A DNA stretch of 64,000 nucleotides from Candidatus Dadabacteria bacterium (GCA_009840385.1 VXNX01000013.1:124001-188000); one strand, 5' to 3'; shown: positions 45,180-55,302, numbered from the stretch's first letter. Notes: generated by a model from the sequence alone, not told the origin. Numbers and translations are program-made.

Positions 45180-45353
45180 AAAGCTGCTTCCTTTTTCAGC
45201 AACTTTCCACCCAAACCGTAATAAGCTTCATCCGGCGTATGCCCCTCAATCCCCTGATGGCGCTGAAGCTTGTTGTAAAATCCTACACACCTCCCCATAC
45301 ACCTCTTTACCTATCTAACAGAACCGTAAGCGTTCAGATACACATCCCCGCAT
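45180..45353 (-). pseudogene. IS3-family transposase C-terminal remnant, copy B
   Basis: Minus strand reads VYLNAYGSVR, a TAG, then VKRCMGRCVGFYNKLQRHQG and IEGHTPDEAYYG, the terminal segment of IS3-family OrfB. One stop and missing N-terminal domains mark it as a remnant. It lies between the nuoF stop and the SulP copy B start, and supplies that copy's apparent upstream start region. Confidence 0.75.
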
Positions 45354-45368
45354 TTTAAACCACCAGCG

Positions 45369-46625
45369 CTAAGAATGCCCTCTTTTTATATGCTCTTCGA
45401 ACTCGTCTCTGAATTTTCTCACTATCGATTCAATGGGCATGGCGCAGCCGTCTGCAAGAGCGCATATGGTCGTTCCCCTCATCTGCGAGCATGCGTCAAG
45501 CATTATATCGAGGTATTCAATGGACCCTTTACCTTCGTCAATCTCTCTTAGTATTTTCTCAAGCCACCACGTTCCTTCCCTGCACTGAACGCACTGTCCG
45601 CACGACTCATCCCTGTAAAAATGGGCGAGGTTCTGAGCTACCTTGATCATACTTACCGTTTCATCCATCACCGTTACTCCCGCCGTTCCGAGCATGGAAC
45701 CCGCGGCTGCCACTGTATCGAAATCCATAGCAATGTCCAGCTCATCCGCGGAAAAAACCGCGGAAGAAGAACCGCCTGGAGAAACGGCCTTTATTTTTCT
45801 TCCCCCGGGAATTCCTCCGCCGTACTCTTCAATCAGCTCAAGAAGATTTATTCCGAGGGGAAGCTCGTAAAGCCCGGGGTTGTTAATGTGTCCGCTCAGC
45901 CCGAAAATCTTGGTTCCGGTGTTTCTGGGAGTCCCTATCGAGGCAAACCAGTCCGCTCCGTTGTTTATTATATGGGGAACGCATGCAAGGGTCTCCACGT
46001 TATTAACTATTGTGGGACAGCCGAAAAGGCCTACCTGGGCCGGGAAAGGGGGCTTGGGTCTCGGCTCTCCCTTTTTTCCCTCTATTGACTCAAGAAGGCC
46101 GGTTTCCTCCCCGCATATGTAGGCGCCGGCACCTATGTAGAGCTTCATATCAAGATCAAAACCGCTCAGGAGTATGTTTTTGCCCAGATAGCCGTGCTCA
46201 TAAGCTTCCTCTATTGCCTGCTGTATTCTTCTGGCTCCGTAAGGCATCTCTCCCCTTATGTATATGTAAGCCTTGTGGGAGCGTATAGCGTAGCAGGCGA
46301 TTATTATGCCCTCTATCATCTGGTGGGGATCTTTCTCCAGAATCTCCCTGTCCTTGAAGCTTCCGGGTTCGCTTTCATCGGCGTTGCAGCAGAGATAAAC
46401 GGGTTTTTTGGAGTCGGGCGGGATGAAGCTCCACTTTATTCCCGCCGGAAAACCCGCCCCTCCCCTTCCACGGAGACCTGATTTCTTGACCGCGTCGGTT
46501 ATCTCCCCTGGGGTCATTCCGAGGGCCTTTCTGAGCGCTGAATATCCACCCGAGGCCAGATATGACTCTACTGTATAGGAATCGGGCCTGTCGACATAAT
46601 TTCTTATGACTCTTTGTTCGGGCAT
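45369..46625 (-). CDS. nuoF: NADH-quinone oxidoreductase subunit F
   Basis: 418 residues; the peripheral subunit of respiratory complex I that takes electrons from NADH. The FMN/NADH sites are GRGGAGFPAGIKW near 53, NADESEPGSFKDR near 82 and GAGAYICGEETGLLESIEGK near 166. The N3 4Fe-4S cluster cysteines are in ESCGQCVQCREG near 338, with a fourth in TTICALADGC near 385. It stands alone: nuoE and nuoG are not adjacent. Its 3' end was partly copied into the SulP duplication. Confidence 0.95.
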   Translation of the reverse strand: MPEQRVIRNYVDRPDSYTVESYLASGGYSALRKALGMTPGEITDAVKKSGLRGRGGAGFPAGIKWSFIPPDSKKPVYLCCNADESEPGSFKDREILEKDPHQMIEGIIIACYAIRSHKAYIYIRGEMPYGARRIQQAIEEAYEHGYLGKNILLSGFDLDMKLYIGAGAYICGEETGLLESIEGKKGEPRPKPPFPAQVGLFGCPTIVNNVETLACVPHIINNGADWFASIGTPRNTGTKIFGLSGHINNPGLYELPLGINLLELIEEYGGGIPGGRKIKAVSPGGSSSAVFSADELDIAMDFDTVAAAGSMLGTAGVTVMDETVSMIKVAQNLAHFYRDESCGQCVQCREGTWWLEKILREIDEGKGSIEYLDIMLDACSQMRGTTICALADGCAMPIESIVRKFRDEFEEHIKRGHS

Positions 46626-46763
46626 TTTCGAGTCCGGTTAAAGCAACTTCTCAATGGAAAAAAGGATAAGTACGGATAAATATTAAATGCGATTGCCGGA
46701 ATTTTTTCAAGGAAAAATGGAAAAAATAAGGCCGGGCATAAAAAAGCCCCATGTTCACTGCTT

Positions 46764-47969
46764 CTAGCGAGCTTCTTCCTCAAGGAGAATGTCTGCGACA
46801 TACTTGGCAAACGACATTGAAGAGGTAAAAGCGGGAGATATCGCGTTTAGCACATGAAAACTGTTCCCTTCCGTGCAGACAACATAGTCCATAACCAGCT
46901 TTTTCTCCTTCCAGTCCACAAGCTGTGAGCGGATGCCGATTTTCGCAGAGGAAATAAGGTCTCGGGGAGAAAGCCTGGGAACCAGCTTTCTGGCTTCAGA
47001 GTAAAAGTGGCGCCCCAGATATTTTTTCGCTTCGGAGAACGCATTTGCCCTGAAGCCGTTGTCGCTTATGAACATCGATGCGTTCCTGTAGAGAAAGCGG
47101 AACGACTCAAGTCCCAGATCCTCGAGAAATCCGTAGCTTTCCCTTCCCAGAACCGGCACGGCTGTAGGACCGATAAAGACCCGCCCCGAAGTGCTCCTCG
47201 TAAAGTGTACCCCCAGAAAGGGCATTCTCGGGTCGGGAACCGGGTAGATATTGCCGCGGACGAGGTATGAGCTTTTCTTCGTAAGTTCCCTGTAGGAACC
47301 CATAAAAGGAATGGATCTGTACATAAGACCCACTCCGAAGTGGCGCGCCACTACGTCTGCGTGGAGCCCGGCCGCGTTTATGAGTTTTCCGTAACTGATA
47401 TTCCCCCCGCTTGTAGTGGCGACTTGCTCCTCCTTTTTCCCGGTAAAAGCCGTATCAAAAAGTACGCGTGCCTCTCCAGTTCCCGTAACCTTAGAGTAAA
47501 GAGCCTCGAGAACCCCCAGAGGATCAAACACGGACGTTGCCGGAGAATATATTGCTTTCTCAAACGTGGCGGCGTGCGGTTCTATCTCCGCAAGCTCTTT
47601 CTCATCAATAAGGTACGACTCCACGCCGTTTCTCTGCGCCCTCTGCTGAAGCGCCTCGAGCCCCTCAAGCTTCTCCTCTGAATCCGCCACAATGACCTTT
47701 CCGCATTCAGATATCATAACTCCGTTTTCCCGGCAGAAATCCCTCATCAGCCGGTTTCCCTCAATGCAGTACCTTGCCTTCAGAGAATCGGGCGTATAAT
47801 AGATCCCGGCATGCAGAACACCGCTGTTCCGACCGCTTGAGTGCACTCCGAGATTCTTTTCCTTTTCCAAAATAAGGATGTTCTTGCAGCCGCGCAGAAG
47901 AAGTTCGTTTGTAATGGCGAGACCCACAATTCCTCCCCCAATGACAAGAAAATCGCAGCTTTTTTCCAT
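46764..47969 (-). CDS. lhgO: L-2-hydroxyglutarate oxidase
   Basis: 401 residues; FAD enzyme that oxidises L-2-hydroxyglutarate to 2-oxoglutarate and passes electrons to the membrane quinone pool. The FAD motif VIGGGIVGLAITNELL starts at residue 8, and HSSGRNSGVLHAGIYY near 43-58 is the family's hallmark segment. GPTAVPVLGRESYG near 285 lines the active site. The ATG at 47969 is chosen by homology; an extension to 48056 overlaps carD and lacks similarity. It is divergent from carD, with 79 bp between the starts. Confidence 0.92.
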   Translation of the reverse strand: MEKSCDFLVIGGGIVGLAITNELLLRGCKNILILEKEKNLGVHSSGRNSGVLHAGIYYTPDSLKARYCIEGNRLMRDFCRENGVMISECGKVIVADSEEKLEGLEALQQRAQRNGVESYLIDEKELAEIEPHAATFEKAIYSPATSVFDPLGVLEALYSKVTGTGEARVLFDTAFTGKKEEQVATTSGGNISYGKLINAAGLHADVVARHFGVGLMYRSIPFMGSYRELTKKSSYLVRGNIYPVPDPRMPFLGVHFTRSTSGRVFIGPTAVPVLGRESYGFLEDLGLESFRFLYRNASMFISDNGFRANAFSEAKKYLGRHFYSEARKLVPRLSPRDLISSAKIGIRSQLVDWKEKKLVMDYVVCTEGNSFHVLNAISPAFTSSMSFAKYVADILLEEEAR

Positions 47970-48048
47970 TGCTACAGCCCTTATAACCCGTTTTCTGGCA
48001 AACCGACGGTAAATCAGGTAAAATATCGGTTTTGTATAACTTAATAAA

Positions 48049-48546
48049 ATGAGCAAGAAATTTAAAGCAGGACAGAACGCCGTGTATCCAGTGCATGGGG
48101 TGGTTGAGGTTCAGGGAGTCGAAGAAAAAGAGATACTCGGTTCGAGAAAAGCCTTTTACGTGCTCAACGTTCTTGAGAGCAACGTGAAGCTTATGGTTCC
48201 CACGGACAACATCAACTCCGTGGGGTTAAGACCCGTAGTGGCTAGAAAGGAAGTAAAGAAAATCCTTGACATACTGAAGGAAGAAAACGGCGAGATACCC
48301 AAGCTGGGCGTACAGAGCTGGAACAAAAGGTACAAGGAATACGCAGACAAGGTTAAAAGCGGCGACATATACGAAATAGCGCGGGTGTTAAGAGACATAC
48401 ACCACCTCAAGAAGGTAAAAAACCTCTCTTTCGGTGAGAAAAGAATAATGGAAAACGCTCTCTCCCACGTCGTTAAGGAACTTTCCATAGCGCTTCGGAA
48501 AAAAGAGGGAGAAGTAAGCAGCCAGATAGAGGAGATCTTCTCCTAA
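48049..48546 (+). CDS. CarD-family transcription regulator
   Basis: 165 residues. The N-terminal Tudor-like RNA polymerase interaction domain (about 1-60, AGQNAVYPVHGVVEVQGVEE) binds the beta subunit. The C-terminal helical domain (about 75-160, with KSGDIYEIARVLRDIHHLKK) touches DNA upstream of the -10 element. Members stabilise open promoter complexes, for example at rRNA genes in mycobacteria and myxobacteria. A TATAAC/TAAAAT-rich stretch lies just before the ATG. It is convergent with the phosphodiesterase gene, 6 bp apart. Confidence 0.92.
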   Translation: MSKKFKAGQNAVYPVHGVVEVQGVEEKEILGSRKAFYVLNVLESNVKLMVPTDNINSVGLRPVVARKEVKKILDILKEENGEIPKLGVQSWNKRYKEYADKVKSGDIYEIARVLRDIHHLKKVKNLSFGEKRIMENALSHVVKELSIALRKKEGEVSSQIEEIFS

Positions 48547-48552
48547 AACCAT

Positions 48553-49971
48553 TCACTCAAGGATATCCCTTCCGTCAACGCCCTCGGGAATATCCAGTCC
48601 CATATAACGGACAATACTAGAGAATATATCCGCGGTCCGCACATAGTCGTACTGTGCTGGTCGGCTTATAAGAATGGGAACCGCCATGTGGTCTCTGTGC
48701 AAAGAGCCGTGGGAACCATGATGCTCAGGGTTCTCGTGGGTAGCCCGAAGGTCGTAGCCCGGTTTCGAGCTCACCACCACGTCGCCGGTGCGAGGCGATT
48801 CGAAGAGCTGTAGAATCTGGAGGGGAGCATCGGGGTAATCAGAATCGATCGTGAGTCGAAGCGACTCCGATGCGTCCATCTTCTTCGAGGAAAAACCGTA
48901 GCCGAGAGGGTCGCCCGAAACACTTCGGTAGCAGATAAGCCCTTCATCATCGATGTTCACCAAAGCCTCTCCCCTGGGATTTATTATTTTCACCTCTCCT
49001 CCAGCCCCGCCAGTTCTGGCGCAGACAATGTCCACTTCCGGTCGGTTGGAAAGCTCATCCACTATATCCGTTATCTCTTCACAGAAGGTATGTCTTTTCC
49101 ACCCATCGGAATTTTTAAAATAGTAATGGGCCATGGAGTTTCCCGAAACCATGACGGATGAATCAGCGTCTAGGAAATGCCTAAACACGTTGGTGTAATA
49201 AAGCGGCTTTAAACCCCGTCTGCGAAGAAAACCCAGAGAATCGAAATGAGAATGCGTAGATGTAAGACCGTGGTCGCTTCCCACGACAAAAAGCGTATCG
49301 TCAAGTTCACCTTGCTCGGCGATCCTCTCCGCAACCATCCCAACGTACCGGTCAAGCCTTCTGTAGGATTCCATAACCTTGCGGTGAAACGGATGGTAGC
49401 GGTGGGAGTAGGCATCTGCCGCGGTGAAAACACAGAAAACAAAGCGCGGAGAATCCTTAAGAGAGTCAAGTAGAATTCTTCCCGCTCCCTCTTCAACGTC
49501 GTCGCTTCTGTCCGTGAAGTGGCTTTTTACAACTAGGTAATACTTAAGATACTTGGTCTTGTTGTTCCCCGAGGGACTTATATCCCTGGTTATCTCGTTT
49601 AGGATGCTTACGCTCCCTGGAACCAGGCCGAAAAGCGTCGGGGAGCTGCACTCTATGTCCCGATTGATAAGAGACGCCTGGGGACCCGCATAGCTTCTGA
49701 ATCTTCGCAGGGAAAACGGGGTCTTATCGTAATACCTTCTGTCAAACCACCTTATGCCGGGGAGGTTGCACCTCCCCGGGAACTTGCCAAGAAGGTACGG
49801 AGTATAAGCCGGCCCCGTTGTCGAGGGAAAAACCGTGATTCCCCTGAGAAATTTCCCCGGCTCTACGACATACTTCTGTATATTCTCAAGATCGCCTCTT
49901 TTGAAAAGTTCAGCAAAGACATCCAGCCTCGTACCATCGGCAAGAAAAAAAATGCATTTCCTTTTATCCAT
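48553..49971 (-). CDS. Alkaline phosphatase superfamily protein (type I phosphodiesterase)
   Basis: 472 residues. The N-terminal metal ligand ADGTR near 11-15, the nucleophile threonine region VFPSTTGPAYTPYLLGKFPG near 47-66, and the C-terminal metal site VGSDHGLTSTHSHFD near 228-242 define the phosphodiesterase/nucleotide pyrophosphatase branch. There is no signal peptide, so it appears cytoplasmic. The substrate is unknown. Its ATG overlaps the glnE stop by one base, and it ends the priA-glnE operon. Confidence 0.87.
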   Translation of the reverse strand: MDKRKCIFFLADGTRLDVFAELFKRGDLENIQKYVVEPGKFLRGITVFPSTTGPAYTPYLLGKFPGRCNLPGIRWFDRRYYDKTPFSLRRFRSYAGPQASLINRDIECSSPTLFGLVPGSVSILNEITRDISPSGNNKTKYLKYYLVVKSHFTDRSDDVEEGAGRILLDSLKDSPRFVFCVFTAADAYSHRYHPFHRKVMESYRRLDRYVGMVAERIAEQGELDDTLFVVGSDHGLTSTHSHFDSLGFLRRRGLKPLYYTNVFRHFLDADSSVMVSGNSMAHYYFKNSDGWKRHTFCEEITDIVDELSNRPEVDIVCARTGGAGGEVKIINPRGEALVNIDDEGLICYRSVSGDPLGYGFSSKKMDASESLRLTIDSDYPDAPLQILQLFESPRTGDVVVSSKPGYDLRATHENPEHHGSHGSLHRDHMAVPILISRPAQYDYVRTADIFSSIVRYMGLDIPEGVDGRDILE

Positions 49972-52772
49972 CAGGCGCTTCCCAGGAAATATTTGTTATA
50001 AACTCCCCTGATATCTCCAGTCACGCGTGCGTATTCTGACCTGAGAAAATCCCCCTCTCCACCGGAACCACCGAACTCAGGCGCCATTCGGTCAAAATCG
50101 CGCCGCGTGATTTCGTTTTTGGTCCTGTCGTTGAAAAGACTCAGCAGATTTCCCATTTTTCTTAAAAACAGATAGCCCTCGCTAAGCGTCAGAGCCTCGC
50201 CACTTTTAATTAACCCGGCCCTGTAGAGTGCCCCGATAGCCTCCATGGTGTTTGCCGTTCTTAGCTCGGGGTTTGCAGGACCATGGGCAAGCTGAAGCAT
50301 CTGGACGAGGAACTCAACGTCAACCAATCCCCCCCTTCCCGTCTTCAGGTTAAACTTGGATTCCGTCTCGTTGGCGAGTTCTTTTTCGACCCTCCCGCGC
50401 AACCTGTGGATTTCCTTGCGAAAATCCGGAGCGAGCTCTTTCGCATAAACGAAATTCTCTATGACTTTCATTACCTTCTCGCCGAGCGCTCGGTTTCCCG
50501 CAACGGCGCGGGCTTTTACAAGAGCCTGTCTCTCCCAGATATGAGCGCTTGATTCATGGTACTCCTCAAAGGCCTCAAGCGAGGCAACGAGGGCACCCGA
50601 GTTTCCCGACGGGCGCAGCTCCACATCCACCTTGTAACAGAAGCTCTCGGAAGTGTAAACCGAAAGATTGGATATGAACCTCTGACCATACTTTGAGAAA
50701 AGCTCATGATCATCTCCTTCGTAAATGAAGATTATGTCGAGATCGGAAGTGTAGCTCATTTCCCTGCCTCCAAGTTTTCCAAGCCCAAGAACAACCATGT
50801 TGTCAAGGAGCTTTTTCTTCTTCGAAGAAGCCTTAAGAGAGTCCTTGGCGAGCTCGAGACTTGAGTCCATTACCACGTCTGCCACCATCGACAGATATTT
50901 TCCCACGTGGATCGGTTCCAAGTCCTCGGAAAGTTCCTTGAAGCAAAGCTTGAGCGACTCAATGTGCTTGAAGCTCCTAAGAGCGTTGAGTTTGTCCTCA
51001 AAGAATTCCTCTTCCGAGACGATTTCCCCGAGAGCCCGTGCCATGGCATCTTCCGAATCGTAAAACTGCGTCACGTCCTTCAGTATGATGGAGTCAAGAT
51101 ACTCGGGATGCCTGATAAGAAAATTAGACAGCATGCCGCCTCTTGAAAAGAGCCTTGAGAGAAGAGCAATGATTTCCGGGTTTTCCGATAAAAGAGAGTA
51201 AACCGACATCTTGGATCCCAGACCGGAGATGAATCTTTCAAGATTCATGAGTGCCGAATCCGGGTCGCTCAGCCTGATTATGCTTGAGAGAAAAGCCGGT
51301 ATCACTTTTTTTGAAAGGATCCTTCCCCTTTCCGTGAGTCCGGCCCTCTGGGGATTCATGAGGCTCGATATGATTTCGATCGCGTCGTCCGGCGCCAAGA
51401 ACCCGAGATTTCCGAGGGTCGAAATCGCCTCCTCGCGGTTTACATTTCCCTCGGCCATAAAATCCGCCACCTCCCAGAATTCCCTGCCTTTTTCCTCAAG
51501 CTCCACCTCGGGATCGAAGAACAGGTTCCCGCAGTTCTTCACGACAAGCGAGGTTATCTCTTCGTAAGCAGCCTTGAAGTCTGCCGTCGTTTCAAAACCC
51601 ATCCTCCTTGAGAGTCTGGCGAGCGAACTTTCCTCCGTGGGAATGCTGTGCGTCTGAAGTTCATCCCAGAGCTGAATCGAATGCTCCACCTTTCTGAGAA
51701 AAAGATAGCAATGCTCCATCTCTTCCTTTACCTGTTTTGTTATGAAACCCGTCGTCGCCATGGCGGAAAGGCCGTCAAGAGTGTTCATGAGTCCCCTGAG
51801 CTTCTTCACCGCCCCGCCGCTCATAAGCTGGGTCGCCTGCACGAAAAACTCGATATCCCTTATTCCTCCCCTGCCGAGCTTCACGTCGTTTTCCTTCCGG
51901 ATACCCTCGAGACGAATCTTCATGTCCTTGAGATCCTCTATGGACTCGTAATCGAGCAGCTTGCGGTATATTACCGGTTCAAGGTCCCCGAGGAATTCGC
52001 GACCGAGCCCAATGTCCCCGGCAACAGGGGTCGCCTTGAGCAAAACCGCTCTCTCCCAGGTCTCGGCCCAGTGGTAATAATGATCAAGGGCCGCGTCAAT
52101 CGACACCGCGACCGGACTCCTGCTACCCCCCGGACGCAGACCCAGGTCGACTCTGTAGAGAAAACCGCCCGGGGTGACGGAACTTATCGTTCTAGTAATC
52201 GATGAGGAAAGCGTGAATATCTGTTCGGCGTACCCCTCGCTTCTGTAGAGATAAACGAGGTCTACATCGGAACTGAGATTAAGGAGTCTTCCGCCGAGTT
52301 TCCCCATGCCCAGCACCACGAACTCAAATTGGTCCCCGCCCTCGACTCGGGACCTGTAAAAATCAAGCACCGCCCTGACCACGGAACCGGCGAGGTCGGA
52401 AATCTCCTCCATGGTCTGGCGAAACGCGCAGAGACCCAGAATTTCTCTGTAGATTATTCTCGAGAGTTCTGTGTACTTGTACTCCTTGAGTCTTTCAGAG
52501 AACCGCTCTGAATCCTGCGAATTTCTCACAATCGAGGCCAGCGGAGCACGGTGGGAAGAAAGCGTTTTTTTTCTTGTAAGAGCTTTTTCATTAGCGAGTA
52601 CGGTCAGCGCACGTGGATTTCTTATGATCGAATTGCCGAGGAATCTGCTGTGCGAAGAGATTATGCGGAGGATCTTTTCTTTTTCTCTGGAGAGTCTGCC
52701 GTTTATCTCCCGGAATCTCTCAACGGTTAAGCGCGCGTTTTCTTCGTCGGGAAGAGGGATTTTCTTTCTCAT
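49971..52772 (-). CDS. glnE: Bifunctional glutamine synthetase adenylyltransferase/deadenylase
   Basis: 933 residues; adds AMP to and removes it from glutamine synthetase according to nitrogen status, through PII. Two nucleotidyltransferase domains: the N-terminal deadenylase with GMGKLGGRLLNLSSDVDLVY at 155-174, and the C-terminal adenylyltransferase with LGKLGGREMSYTSDLDIIFI near 665-685. Each is followed by a helical bundle, and both aspartate pairs are intact. It follows priA by nine bases and overlaps the phosphodiesterase gene by one. No glnA or glnB is in the window. Confidence 0.95.
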   Translation of the reverse strand: MRKKIPLPDEENARLTVERFREINGRLSREKEKILRIISSHSRFLGNSIIRNPRALTVLANEKALTRKKTLSSHRAPLASIVRNSQDSERFSERLKEYKYTELSRIIYREILGLCAFRQTMEEISDLAGSVVRAVLDFYRSRVEGGDQFEFVVLGMGKLGGRLLNLSSDVDLVYLYRSEGYAEQIFTLSSSITRTISSVTPGGFLYRVDLGLRPGGSRSPVAVSIDAALDHYYHWAETWERAVLLKATPVAGDIGLGREFLGDLEPVIYRKLLDYESIEDLKDMKIRLEGIRKENDVKLGRGGIRDIEFFVQATQLMSGGAVKKLRGLMNTLDGLSAMATTGFITKQVKEEMEHCYLFLRKVEHSIQLWDELQTHSIPTEESSLARLSRRMGFETTADFKAAYEEITSLVVKNCGNLFFDPEVELEEKGREFWEVADFMAEGNVNREEAISTLGNLGFLAPDDAIEIISSLMNPQRAGLTERGRILSKKVIPAFLSSIIRLSDPDSALMNLERFISGLGSKMSVYSLLSENPEIIALLSRLFSRGGMLSNFLIRHPEYLDSIILKDVTQFYDSEDAMARALGEIVSEEEFFEDKLNALRSFKHIESLKLCFKELSEDLEPIHVGKYLSMVADVVMDSSLELAKDSLKASSKKKKLLDNMVVLGLGKLGGREMSYTSDLDIIFIYEGDDHELFSKYGQRFISNLSVYTSESFCYKVDVELRPSGNSGALVASLEAFEEYHESSAHIWERQALVKARAVAGNRALGEKVMKVIENFVYAKELAPDFRKEIHRLRGRVEKELANETESKFNLKTGRGGLVDVEFLVQMLQLAHGPANPELRTANTMEAIGALYRAGLIKSGEALTLSEGYLFLRKMGNLLSLFNDRTKNEITRRDFDRMAPEFGGSGGEGDFLRSEYARVTGDIRGVYNKYFLGSA

Positions 52773-52781
52773 CGAGCCGGG

Positions 52782-55205
52782 TCACATGAAATCATAGGGA
52801 TCAACATCAACTACAAGCTTAATTCCCGAGGCGTGTTTTTTCAACGAATCGTAAAGCGCCGAGGCGTAGTTCCGAAGCAGCCCCAGATTCCCTGATGCGA
52901 CAATGATCTGCCATCTGAACCTGTTCCTGAGTTTGTATATGGGAGCCTCTGCGGGGCCGAGCACTCTGAGCGACCCGGGCGGAAGATTGAGAAGAAATCT
53001 CTCGGCCGTGCGTTTCATTCTTTCGGCGAAATCTCGCGTTTTCTCCTCATCAAATCCGTTTACTCTGAAGGATATGAACCTTGAGAAAGGAGGCTGATCA
53101 AGAGACTTTCTAAGCTCCAGTTCTTCATCCAGAAACCCGGAACTGTTATGGGAAATGGCAAATCTTACCGAAGGGTGTTCGGGATTATATGTCTGCAGAA
53201 TGACCGTCCCGGGTTTTATTCCCCTGCCTGTTCTTCCGGCTACCTGTGTGAGGACCTGGAAAGTTCTTTCTCCCGAGCGGAAGTCGGGAATCCCTAGCAT
53301 ATGATCGGCTGAGAGAATACCGACAAGCGTAACCCCCGGCAGATCATGTCCCTTGGCTACCATCTGGGTCCCGATAAGAACATCCACCTCTCCGGACTCA
53401 AGTTTTCTGTAAAGGTCAAGAAGTTTGGTTTTTCCGCGAGTGTAATCCCTGTCCATAACGAAAACCCTGGCGTCGGGAAGCATGCTCTTTACCTGCTCCT
53501 CTACTTTCTGAGTCCCGAGACCCTTGCCCATGTATCTGGCGCCGCAGTGGGCGCAGGTATTTTCGAATTCCTGCATAATTCCGCAGTAATGGCATTTGAT
53601 CGAATTATCCTTTTTGTGAAAAGTCAGGGTTATAGAGCAGTTGGGACACCTGAAGATTTCACCGCAGTCCCCGCAGACCAGAAAACTTGAAAAACCTCTC
53701 CTGTTAATAAAAAGAATCGATTGTTCCCCACGGCTGAAATTTTCCACCAGGGCATCCCTTAGGTGCGGGGAGAAAACAGTTTCATTCACGTTTTTCATAT
53801 CCACAAGCTCAACATCGGGAAGCCTGTTCGTTCCCACCCTTGCGGGAAGAGAAAGATATTCGTACTTGCCCCTGATCGCGTTTGCATAGGATTCAAGCGA
53901 AGGAGTCGCAGAACCCAGTAGCACCGGACAGCCGTATATGGTTCCGAGCATGACCGCGGCGTCGCGGGCGTTGTAACACGGCGCCTCGTTCTGCTTGTAG
54001 GACGACTCGTGCTCCTCGTCAACCACCACAAGGCCGAGATTCTCAAGCGGAGCGAAAACCGCGGAGCGGGCCCCTATCACCACACTCAATTCGCCGCTGC
54101 GCGCCCTTCGCCACACGTCAAACCTCTCGCCTTCGCTAAGAGCGCTGTGAATCACCGATACCGCATCGGCAAAACGTGAACGAAACCTCTTCACAAGAAG
54201 CGGAGTAAGCGCTATCTCGGGAACGAGAACTATCGCCTGTTTCCCCTTGGCAATGACCTCGCTAACGACTCTCAGGTAGACCTCGGTTTTTCCGCTCCCG
54301 GTAACTCCGTGAAGGAGGAAACAGCGATATTCGTCCCCAGTTACGTAAGGCAGGATTTTCTCCATCGCCATCCGCTGATCCTGGGTAAGTTTTTCAGGCC
54401 GCTCTTCTTCCGCATCAAAGGCGCCGTAAGGGTCCCTTCCGATCTCTTTCAGTTCCACGGAGACCAGTGCATTATCCACAAGCCACTTTACGTGGACCGT
54501 AAAATTGCCGAATATCTCCTTTAGTTCCGAGTGAGGTGCGGAATCCCGGCTGCTTATAAACTCAAGTATGGTTCCCTTGGCCGGTTTTTTTCGCTTAATC
54601 TCTGAGACGCTGCCGGAATCGCAGGAGGCGCGGTAGATCTTCTCATACTTTACCTTCTCATCGCTTATGACCCTGTAGTCGAACTGAATATATCCTCTTC
54701 TCTGAAGAGAGTTAAGATTCTCTAGCGATGCTTTGCCGCTTAGTTCCAGAAGCTTTTCCGAAACCAGTTCCTCTTCAAGCAAAAGAGTTTCTAGGACCTT
54801 TTTCTCAAGATCGTCCAGACCCCTTTGCTGAAGACGGTTTTTCCCCTCCTCCGTGATCCGCACGGTTTTCCCGACGCTTTTACCGAGTCCCAGTGGGTGA
54901 GCAAATTTAAGTACCACTCCGAGAGGTGCCATGTAGTACTCGGAAACCCGGCGAAAAAAGTCCAAACGCTTTTCGTCAAAAAGCGGGGACTCATCCAGAA
55001 TGTCGATTATATCCTTTAACTCGAAATCGACTTTCCGTTCGGCTTCATGCCCCACCACGTATCCTATGGCCTTTCGGTTTCCGAAGGGAACAAACACCCT
55101 CTTTCCTGTGGCGACCCCCTCTGGAAAACGTCTTGGAACCGAGTATAGAAAAAGCTGTTCGGAATGAATCGGCAAAGCTACCTGAACAATCTTTCCTGAA
55201 GCCAT
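52782..55205 (-). CDS. priA: Primosomal replication protein N' (PriA helicase)
   Basis: 807 residues; restarts stalled replication forks. Walker A GVTGSGKTEVYL near 300, Walker B VVDEEHESSYK near 397, then a zinc-binding region near 515-560 with paired cysteines (CGDCGEIFRCPNC, CHYCG, CAHCG), and helicase motifs TQMVAKGHD and QVAGRTGRG. The N-terminal DNA-binding domain is longer than in E. coli. It heads the priA-glnE-phosphodiesterase operon, with 97 bp to ilvB upstream. Confidence 0.95.
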   Translation of the reverse strand: MASGKIVQVALPIHSEQLFLYSVPRRFPEGVATGKRVFVPFGNRKAIGYVVGHEAERKVDFELKDIIDILDESPLFDEKRLDFFRRVSEYYMAPLGVVLKFAHPLGLGKSVGKTVRITEEGKNRLQQRGLDDLEKKVLETLLLEEELVSEKLLELSGKASLENLNSLQRRGYIQFDYRVISDEKVKYEKIYRASCDSGSVSEIKRKKPAKGTILEFISSRDSAPHSELKEIFGNFTVHVKWLVDNALVSVELKEIGRDPYGAFDAEEERPEKLTQDQRMAMEKILPYVTGDEYRCFLLHGVTGSGKTEVYLRVVSEVIAKGKQAIVLVPEIALTPLLVKRFRSRFADAVSVIHSALSEGERFDVWRRARSGELSVVIGARSAVFAPLENLGLVVVDEEHESSYKQNEAPCYNARDAAVMLGTIYGCPVLLGSATPSLESYANAIRGKYEYLSLPARVGTNRLPDVELVDMKNVNETVFSPHLRDALVENFSRGEQSILFINRRGFSSFLVCGDCGEIFRCPNCSITLTFHKKDNSIKCHYCGIMQEFENTCAHCGARYMGKGLGTQKVEEQVKSMLPDARVFVMDRDYTRGKTKLLDLYRKLESGEVDVLIGTQMVAKGHDLPGVTLVGILSADHMLGIPDFRSGERTFQVLTQVAGRTGRGIKPGTVILQTYNPEHPSVRFAISHNSSGFLDEELELRKSLDQPPFSRFISFRVNGFDEEKTRDFAERMKRTAERFLLNLPPGSLRVLGPAEAPIYKLRNRFRWQIIVASGNLGLLRNYASALYDSLKKHASGIKLVVDVDPYDFM

Positions 55206-55302
55206 AACGATACCAGAAGACCCGAAGGCGCGGTCTTAGGGAAAAGTATATATGAAAGTGGGAAAAGAACCTTGAGTCCAGACCAGGAAACTGCTTGCAA
55301 TA

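Noticed and set aside
46721-46763. Terminator after lhgO
   Set aside because: The GGGC/GCCC stem is only four pairs with an eight-base loop and T residues are in the loop rather than after it.
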